A stretch of DNA of 20,809 nt from NCBI GenBank assembly GCA_017629615.1, contig JAGBWT010000180.1:1-20809 (forward strand), given 5' to 3'. Below, one piece after another: positions 15,184 through 20,809 of this stretch; the first letter of the stretch is position 1, and each line of letters begins with the position of its first letter. The translations under genes and the position numbers were made by a program. Source of the stretch: Alistipes sp. (GTDB lineage Bacteria > Bacteroidota > Bacteroidia > Bacteroidales > Rikenellaceae). The notes below the pieces were generated by a model that saw only the letters and a list, made by a program, of their open reading frames with translations, searched no databases and was not told the origin of the DNA.

Positions 15184-18100
15184 CTACTTTTTAGCGTAGG
15201 TATAGTCGTAGTCCTTTGTAAGAGTAGACGACGAATAGACGTTACCAAAGCTGTCGACAGCCTCGACACGAATCTTGGCCGACGTATTCTGTATCGTATA
15301 CTTATACATATGGTGACAAGTAGTCAAATAGCTACTACGATTACCTCCCACAGCCGAATTTCCACGACCGACAACGCCCGTATGCAAGCCGATAGCCCAC
15401 CAGTCCTGGCTCGACGATGTCGACGGCTTACAAGGGCTGCTCTCGCTTGCACCATAAGCAGGCGAATCGTTCTTGGCTGTAATCTTGGTCATATTACCCT
15501 TATAGACATCGTTCTCATAAACCTTGATAGTCCAATCCGACGCACCATTAAAGACATTGGCAAGCAATACACCGCTACCGTGTTGGAGCTGGATATAGTC
15601 ATACTTACCGCCACAACGCAAGTTACCAGGATAGAGGCGCATCTGGAAGTCGGTGCTATTCATACCGGCATTGACGCCCTTGTAGTACCAATTAGTCATC
15701 GTTGTACCATCGATTTCGTAGACTGCATAGCCATTAGGGCAACCGTCGCCGTTAATCTTCGACCACCACCAGCAACCACAAACCGCTGCGTGAATGTGCT
15801 CATACACTCCACTTGCTTTAGTCGGTTCATTACGCATATAGTGGGTATGACCCGACATAATGTGTGCCGACTTATACTTTGTAAGCAACGAAATCACGTT
15901 CTGCACATTCTTGTTGTTAGGATAACTTGCAAACGGAATGTGAACACAGATGATAACCATCTTTGTTGTTGGAACACACGCCAAATCCTGTTTGAGCCAG
16001 TTGTATTGGTCGTCGGTAAACATCATCGTATAGTTAGCAGCATCGGTACTTGAGTTCCACTGCATATTACGCATACATACGATATGTACATCACCACGAT
16101 TCCACGAATAGTCGATAGGACCAAATGCCTTCTCAAATTCACGCTGTGCCTTGATGTTGTAGGTACTGCTGGTATCATCGGCAGAGATTGCCTGGCCCGA
16201 CTTGAAGAAGGTATAGTCGTGGTTACCCATAGTCTGGAATACAGGGATACCAATATTACTCTTGGCCATATAGCCACGCATCTTGGTCATCTGCGAAACA
16301 CTATTACGGCTACCCTCGGAGTATACCACATCACCCAACGTCACACCATAGCAAGGATACGACTTACCAGCCACGTGCGACTTAACATCAGGCACGCACT
16401 CATTGTTAAAGCGGCTACTCTGTGTATCATCCTTACATTGTGGGTCGGCAAAGCACAACAGACCAAACTTCTTCTCCGCGCCACCGCTCAACTTGGTCAA
16501 TGTAAAGTCGTAGCGTTTTTGCGATTTATTGTAGCGGGTGAAGAATGCAGGTTGGCCATAGCTATTGATTGGAACCTCGTACTCCGCAGGCACCGAATAG
16601 TAGATGTACCAAGCATCGTCGTTTGGCTCAAACGAGTAGTAACCATTGCCGCTCGTCTTGACAACCGTATATCCATCACTTACAGCAACGTTTGCAATCG
16701 GAGTACCATCGGCATCTTTGACATAACCCGAAACCACGTTGCCAACAATAGCCGAGGTCGATGTAAGCAAAATATCATCGACACAGAAGCGCGATTGGCT
16801 TGCAGCGCCAGAGCGAATGGTAATCTTATCGCCAGGGGCAACCGAAGCAAATTGAACTTTGCACTCCTGCCAGCCAGGGATATTGCGCTGACCACCGATT
16901 GTCACCTGCTTCGAATCCTTGACCGTTCCTGCTCCATCGAGCAACTCAACATAGACATAAGATGTCTGGTCATTCGCTACATTATCGACAAATGGACAAG
17001 CCTTGAATGTCACATCAACAACCGAAGCGCTACTCGACAAGTTGAGAATCGGAGGCGTAGTAATCGAACCGGCAGCCGAAGCCGTACCAAGCTTCAAATA
17101 ACCAGGACGCGAGTGAGCCTTTGAACTTGTCCAATCGCTCATTCCGAAGAGCGTACGCACCTCTGACGAATAGGTCGTAAGCTGGCTGGCATCGGAGGTT
17201 GGCGTAACTGTCATACTAACCGAAATAGCTTCGGACAGTACACCCGGTTTATAGGTTGCAGGTGAGTTGATATTGAGTTTCACACTCGCAGCCATATTCA
17301 TATAGTCACCACCCCAGCAAACGCTGTCGAAACTCTCATACAACACTTGATTTGCAACAGGTGCAGGAATATCGTTTGTACGAACTGCCAATGGTCGCGA
17401 CACATTACCCGCCAAATCGGTTACCGTAGCATAGTAGGTACGACTCGCGTCGAGATATGGGAATGTAAATCGAGTTGGCCACGATGCTACATAGCCCGTT
17501 GTTGCATAGGTCAATGTATAGGACTGATAGAGGTCGGTGCAAGATGAATCCTTGTAGAGCGATACGGTATATTTGCGCGTCGCCTGCTCCATCTCATTCC
17601 ACTCGATGGTTACAGCATAAGGAGTAGCCGCAACCTGCTTAACCTCCGGAATATTGGAATTAACATCTCCGTCGTATTTCACAAACTCAACCTTGATATC
17701 GTCGAGGTGGAAACGATTGTTCTTGCTCGAAACATTAGCAGCATCGGCACAAACCACAATACGCGAAGTTGGCGTTACGCCACTCAACTCAACCGTATAG
17801 GTATGCCAATCCAAATCTTTCTCAATCTCCAAGCTCTGTTTTGCAAGTTGGGTCGAAGAGGTTATACGGCGGTGATGATTTGCCGCATCGTTGTTATTTA
17901 CCGTGCAATTATCCAAAGCCATTACAGCCACATTGAGATAATCGTCAGGACCTGTTGTACCATAAGCCGCAGCCTTGAAACTTACACGAACGGTTGCCTT
18001 ACCAAGCAACTGAATAAGCTCCGGAGTTGCGATACCCGCACGAACAGCCGTTGCCGAAATCTTGACATATCCAGGACGAGCCAACACCGTCGATGAGGTG

Positions 18101-19638
18101 CCAGAGGTGCCATCATCGGCCGAATTACGCCAATAAGCCCAATCCTCCAAACCAAGACTTTTGAGCAACGAATTGAGTTTGTAGGTCGTAAAGAGGTTCT
18201 GCTCGCGGTCGCGCTTTGTGTACTTGTAGCTTGTTTGCGAAGCCGAGCGGAAGTCGCCCCACGCAGTTGCCGCAGCTATATCAGTAACCTTCGAATAGTC
18301 GTATGCCACATAACCTGCCGCCTGTGTTGTAAGGTCGCCATTCCATACCAATTTACCAAAGTTCTGATATACCAAAACGTCGCCGTCCTGCTGTGCCATA
18401 CCGACAATCTCGCTACAATCGGTCGGAGGTGTCGAAACCACCAACATATCCGAGGTCTTCGATTTCGTAAGATTCTTAACCTTTACTTTGTAGGTTGTAT
18501 TTGGAGTCAGACCCGAGAATACCCAACGTGGTGGGCAAGTTGGATTGCTTGCCGAATATGGGAAGAGTGCATTGTTGGTTACACACAAATCGTCATTTGG
18601 CTGCCAAGCCAACAAAAGCTGATTGCGCTCATCGTAGAGATAGATTTCGTAGTCATCTGCTGCATCGACCGAATAGTCGGCAGGGAAGCCGTTGCACGAC
18701 CAAGCGATAGAGATGGTGGTATCGGTTGCTCTTATCATACGCACCGAAACAGCAGCCGCATCGGCCGTAAACATATACTTGCCATTATCGAGAGCGCTGG
18801 CCGAATCAACCTTCTCGAAGGTCTCTATCGAGAGTGGGAAGTTGTAGATACAACCAGGCTTAAATGTCTTGGTCGGCTTACGACAGAATGTATATGTACC
18901 CTTGTTGGTTACAACGTCGTAGTAGACCTTGCCTTCGAGTGCGGTAAAATCGAGTGGAGCAATCAAAGCCCAACCATCGTTCGACACACCCTTTGCAGGC
19001 TCGGCATAATTGAGCGTCACGTTACGCTTATTGAGTGGGCCAAGTTCGCGTTTTTCGAGGTCGATAGTACCAAGACCCGACAAGTAACCGTCCTCGACAC
19101 GCATCGTTACCGACGAAATATACTCGTCGGCGCCAACAGTGATAAGGAAGCGGGCGATAGTTGCAACGGTGCTGAAACCGAACTCCGAAGCATCTTCGCT
19201 CTCACCAATCATAATGTTGCGGCTGTTTACGTCCACATCGGAGTTGGTCGTATAGACCTGAATGTTCGGGAGCGTAACCTTCGCCGTCGCGCCATCGATT
19301 GTTGCCGCATTGGCAGGATAGACAGCATACATCTGCTTCGACTTCGAGATAATCGAGCCAACAAATGTACCGTTAGCAGTTTTAGAACCCGACTTCAACT
19401 TAAATGGAGCCGAAGCCGAAAGGTCGGTAACCATAATCTCGTCACCGGCACTCCACAACATCTGGATAGAGCCATCGGCATTGGTTACAGCCGATGTTCG
19501 GGAATCGGCTTTGCCGATTTTGGCATTGATAGTCGAGACACCGATGCCATTAGCATAATCCAACTCTTCACTAACGCGTGAGCAGGCAACTGTTGCGAGC
19601 AACACGCACAAAACGGATAATAATGTAATCTTTCTCAT
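15184..19638 (-). CDS. Giant lipoprotein: fimbrillin-like domain, two Fn3/jelly-roll pairs, calcineurin-like phosphoesterase
   Basis: 1484 residues. Lipoprotein leader with Cys19 (MRKITLLSVLCVLLATVACS). Domains by eye: fimbrillin/Mfa-like (about 30-275; LWSAGDEIMV, MYAVYPAN); Fn3 (295-404); jelly-roll (420-655, ending RFHLDDIKVEF); Fn3 (665-755); second jelly-roll (763-960, ending RFCVDDILL); carboxypeptidase-regulatory-like domain (968-1050, GYVKDADGTPIANVAVSDGY); metallophosphoesterase (1057-1330); C-terminal domain (1335-1484). Metal motifs: Asp1065 in FADPQ (family DxH is here DxQ), Gly-Asp1103, GNHD 1138-1141, His1233 and GHTH 1263-1266. A surface-anchored phosphatase or phosphodiesterase is likely; the substrate is unknown. 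The ATG at 19638 is preferred over 19677 because it gives a standard leader and lies 13 bases after the small upstream ORF. It ends TAG TAG. Confidence 0.88.
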   Translation of the reverse strand: MRKITLLSVLCVLLATVACSRVSEELDYANGIGVSTINAKIGKADSRTSAVTNADGSIQMLWSAGDEIMVTDLSASAPFKLKSGSKTANGTFVGSIISKSKQMYAVYPANAATIDGATAKVTLPNIQVYTTNSDVDVNSRNIMIGESEDASEFGFSTVATIARFLITVGADEYISSVTMRVEDGYLSGLGTIDLEKRELGPLNKRNVTLNYAEPAKGVSNDGWALIAPLDFTALEGKVYYDVVTNKGTYTFCRKPTKTFKPGCIYNFPLSIETFEKVDSASALDNGKYMFTADAAAVSVRMIRATDTTISIAWSCNGFPADYSVDAADDYEIYLYDERNQLLLAWQPNDDLCVTNNALFPYSASNPTCPPRWVFSGLTPNTTYKVKVKNLTKSKTSDMLVVSTPPTDCSEIVGMAQQDGDVLVYQNFGKLVWNGDLTTQAAGYVAYDYSKVTDIAAATAWGDFRSASQTSYKYTKRDREQNLFTTYKLNSLLKSLGLEDWAYWRNSADDGTSGTSSTVLARPGYVKISATAVRAGIATPELIQLLGKATVRVSFKAAAYGTTGPDDYLNVAVMALDNCTVNNNDAANHHRRITSSTQLAKQSLEIEKDLDWHTYTVELSGVTPTSRIVVCADAANVSSKNNRFHLDDIKVEFVKYDGDVNSNIPEVKQVAATPYAVTIEWNEMEQATRKYTVSLYKDSSCTDLYQSYTLTYATTGYVASWPTRFTFPYLDASRTYYATVTDLAGNVSRPLAVRTNDIPAPVANQVLYESFDSVCWGGDYMNMAASVKLNINSPATYKPGVLSEAISVSMTVTPTSDASQLTTYSSEVRTLFGMSDWTSSKAHSRPGYLKLGTASAAGSITTPPILNLSSSASVVDVTFKACPFVDNVANDQTSYVYVELLDGAGTVKDSKQVTIGGQRNIPGWQECKVQFASVAPGDKITIRSGAASQSRFCVDDILLTSTSAIVGNVVSGYVKDADGTPIANVAVSDGYTVVKTSGNGYYSFEPNDDAWYIYYSVPAEYEVPINSYGQPAFFTRYNKSQKRYDFTLTKLSGGAEKKFGLLCFADPQCKDDTQSSRFNNECVPDVKSHVAGKSYPCYGVTLGDVVYSEGSRNSVSQMTKMRGYMAKSNIGIPVFQTMGNHDYTFFKSGQAISADDTSSTYNIKAQREFEKAFGPIDYSWNRGDVHIVCMRNMQWNSSTDAANYTMMFTDDQYNWLKQDLACVPTTKMVIICVHIPFASYPNNKNVQNVISLLTKYKSAHIMSGHTHYMRNEPTKASGVYEHIHAAVCGCWWWSKINGDGCPNGYAVYEIDGTTMTNWYYKGVNAGMNSTDFQMRLYPGNLRCGGKYDYIQLQHGSGVLLANVFNGASDWTIKVYENDVYKGNMTKITAKNDSPAYGASESSPCKPSTSSSQDWWAIGLHTGVVGRGNSAVGGNRSSYLTTCHHMYKYTIQNTSAKIRVEAVDSFGNVYSSSTLTKDYDYTYAKK

Positions 19639-19651
19639 TCTTGCACACGTT

Positions 19652-19771
19652 TTACCAGGCACCGCCCTCGTTTTCATACTTCAAATCTTCATCAGGGTTT
19701 CCCGACTGAAAGAACCCCTTTTCTAATTCCACCTCAACAAGTTTAAGGATTGGAAATCTGTAATAAGTCAT
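19652..19771 (-). CDS. 39-residue small protein directly upstream of the giant lipoprotein
   Basis: Too short for usual gene calling. ATG at 19771, TAA at 19652-19654. It begins MTYYRFPILKLVEVELEKGF, then a Ser/Gly/Asn/Asp/Glu-rich acidic part, and ends KYENEGGAW. The layout is a beta-like hydrophobic/acidic strand, then Gly-Phe-Phe, then an acidic tail with a Gly-Gly-Ala-Trp end. No signal peptide or membrane segment. Support: a near-perfect promoter ends 45 bases before its ATG, the frame is open from the first ATG after that promoter, and its stop lies 13 bases before the lipoprotein ATG, a normal operon gap. I know of no firm family name. It may be a short secreted or regulatory peptide or a leader peptide; function is not assigned. 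The real risk is that it is a chance ORF in the leader. Confidence 0.6.
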   Translation of the reverse strand: MTYYRFPILKLVEVELEKGFFQSGNPDEDLKYENEGGAW

Positions 19772-19811
19772 AGTTTATAGTTTTTTTGGTTTTTAGTTTA
19801 TCTACACTTTA

Positions 19812-19844
19812 TTTGGCAAATATACCTATTTTTAATTAACTTTG
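19812..19844 (+). promoter_or_regulatory. Promoter for fabD
   Basis: TTTG (19812-19815) is followed after 21 bases by TAACTTTG (19837-19844), again a full consensus match. Transcription should start near 19850, about 26 bases before the ATG. It occupies almost the same bases as the opposing promoter on the minus strand. Confidence 0.75.
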
Positions 19845-19848
19845 CAAA
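19817..19848 (-). promoter_or_regulatory. Promoter for the small ORF and giant lipoprotein
   Basis: On the minus strand, TTTG (19848-19845) is followed after exactly 20 bases by TATATTTG (19824-19817), a full match to the Bacteroidetes -33 and -7 boxes. Transcription should start near 19811, giving a leader of about 40 bases before the small ORF. Confidence 0.75.
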
Positions 19849-19875
19849 AAATTGAACCACAACAACGCAATAAAT

Positions 19876-20757
19876 ATGAAAAAAGCATTAGTATTCCCGG
19901 GACAAGGCTCTCAATTTACCGGTATGGGCATCGAGTTGTACAACAACTCCACCACTGCAAAAGAGATGTTTGAAGCCGCAAACGAGATTCTCGGTTTTCG
20001 CATTACAGATATTATGTTTGAAGGCTCGGCCGACGACCTAAAACAAACCAACGTAACACAACCTGCCGTATTTTTGCACTCGGTCATACTCGCCAAGACA
20101 CTCGGACTCACCCCCGCAGCAACCGCAGGTCACTCGCTCGGCGAGTTTTCGGCACTCGTAGCAGCAGGTGCTCTATCGTTTGAGGAGGGCTTGCAATTAG
20201 TTGCAAAGCGCGCAAATGCAATGCAAAAGGCCTGCGAAGCAACAACCGGAACAATGGCTGCCGTTATTGCACTACCCGACGATGTTACGGAGCGCGTCTG
20301 CGCATCAATCAACGGCATTGTCGTTCCGGCCAACTACAACAGCCCGGGCCAGCTCGTAATATCGGGAGCGACCGAAGCCGTAAACGAGGCCTGCAAACAA
20401 CTCAAAGAGGCCGGAGCGCGTCGCGCACTCGTTCTGCCCGTTGGCGGAGCGTTCCACTCGCCACTTATGGAGCCTGCTCGCGCCGAATTGGAGCAAGCCA
20501 TTGCCGAAGCGCAATTCCACACTCCGATTTGCCCGATATACCAAAATGTAGACGCCCTACCTCACACCGACCCGCAAGAGATTAAGGCTAACTTGATTGC
20601 CCAACTCACCGCACCTGTCCGCTGGACGCAAATCATACAGAATATGGTTGCCGACGGTTTCGACTCATTTACCGAACTTGGCCCGGGCTGCGTATTGCAA
20701 GGTCTTATTCGCAAAATCAATTCTGCGGCAGAGGTCGATTCAAAGGCCAATCTTTAA
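19876..20757 (+). CDS. fabD: Malonyl-CoA:ACP transacylase
   Basis: 293-residue cytoplasmic enzyme that moves malonyl from CoA to acyl carrier protein, the entry step of fatty acid elongation. Motifs: FPGQGSQFTGMG (7-18), the nucleophile Ser87 in AGHSLGEFSALVAAGAL, Arg112 in KRANAMQKA, which holds the malonyl carboxylate, NYNSPGQLVISG (153-164), catalytic His194 in GGAFHSPLM, and ELGPGCVLQGLIRKI near the end. The length is typical (about 290-310). I chose the ATG at 19876, with MKKALVFPGQGS as family start, over a TTG at 19852 that is at the predicted transcription start. No other fab gene is in the window. The stop is TAA. Confidence 0.97.
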   Translation: MKKALVFPGQGSQFTGMGIELYNNSTTAKEMFEAANEILGFRITDIMFEGSADDLKQTNVTQPAVFLHSVILAKTLGLTPAATAGHSLGEFSALVAAGALSFEEGLQLVAKRANAMQKACEATTGTMAAVIALPDDVTERVCASINGIVVPANYNSPGQLVISGATEAVNEACKQLKEAGARRALVLPVGGAFHSPLMEPARAELEQAIAEAQFHTPICPIYQNVDALPHTDPQEIKANLIAQLTAPVRWTQIIQNMVADGFDSFTELGPGCVLQGLIRKINSAAEVDSKANL

Positions 20758-20767
20758 TATTTTTCAA

Positions 20768-20775
20768 TATTTTTG
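20768..20775 (+). promoter_or_regulatory. Possible -7 box downstream of fabD
   Basis: TATTTTTG matches the -7 consensus in the AT-rich 52 bases after fabD and could serve a gene just beyond the window. There is no -33 box at the right distance, and the region is so AT-rich that a chance match is likely. Confidence 0.25.
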
Positions 20776-20809
20776 TAAAAAATTAAATAAGGAGTGGATA
20801 TTTTCACTC

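Noticed and set aside
16084..17124. Plus-strand open frame (346 codons) antisense to the phosphoesterase part
   Set aside because: Same reason: a shadow of a conserved metallophosphoesterase with intact motifs.
18235..19581. Long plus-strand open frame (448 codons) antisense to the lipoprotein
   Set aside because: No motif, no promoter and an Arg/Cys/Ile-rich shadow composition, while the opposite strand encodes a clear lipoprotein.
19639..19677. ATG at 19677 as the start of the giant lipoprotein
   Set aside because: It would put 13 extra residues before a standard lipoprotein leader and would overlap the small ORF in another frame; the ATG at 19638 fits both the leader and the operon spacing. 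Not fully excluded.
1..20809. Genome-wide reassignment of TAG to an amino acid
   Set aside because: Many complete genes in the window end in TAG at the expected family length (pepD, dusB) or right before a terminator (Spy/CpxP-like, lipoprotein), so TAG works as a stop here.
1..20809. CRISPR arrays, tRNA or rRNA genes, insertion sequences, prophage
   Set aside because: No regularly spaced repeats, cloverleaf-like segments, transposase or integrase motifs, or target-site duplications were seen on either strand.

Overview
The window looks like a chromosomal segment of a Bacteroidales bacterium. Three things point there. Several genes start just downstream of the Bacteroidetes promoter signature (TTTG about 20 bases before TAnnTTTG). 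The gene families are typical of that order: a long NusB of about 310 residues, DUF4251-like proteins, a golvesin/amidase exported protein, and a fimbrillin-like lipoprotein. Ribosome binding sites are A-rich without a clear Shine-Dalgarno. A Rikenellaceae/Alistipes-like host is my guess, not shown. I see no RNA genes, insertion sequences, phage genes or CRISPR.

Layout. 1-630 (-): start of an rRNA m5C methyltransferase gene (RlmI-like), cut by the window edge and interrupted by an in-frame TAG. 793-5357 (+): nusB, yajC, a small TSCPD protein, a terminator, an MFS transporter, a LuxC-type acyl-CoA reductase and a Spy/CpxP-like periplasmic protein, ending at a perfect two-way terminator. 5411-13923 (-): a tightly packed run, transcribed right to left: ispF, pepD, a golvesin-type amidase with an in-frame TAG, a GH20 hexosaminidase, a BASS-family transporter and dusB. 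13977-15061 (-): two small exported DUF4251-like proteins. 15184-19638 (-): one very large lipoprotein made of a fimbrillin-like domain, two Fn3/jelly-roll pairs and a calcineurin-type phosphoesterase, preceded by an overlooked 39-residue ORF (19652-19771). 19876-20757 (+): fabD, driven by a promoter that interleaves with the one driving the small ORF and lipoprotein.

How the genes work together. Most are housekeeping: rRNA and tRNA modification, transcription, protein export, isoprenoid and fatty acid synthesis. The envelope genes in the middle (amidase, hexosaminidase, dipeptidase, transporter) could form a cell-wall or glycan salvage group, but this is inferred from order only.

Most notable: (1) two otherwise well preserved genes each broken by a single in-frame TAG, in a region where TAG is plainly the normal stop of many genes; (2) a 39-codon ORF with a near-perfect promoter placed directly in front of the giant lipoprotein; (3) two opposing promoters sharing about 37 bases; (4) the unusual domain order of the lipoprotein.
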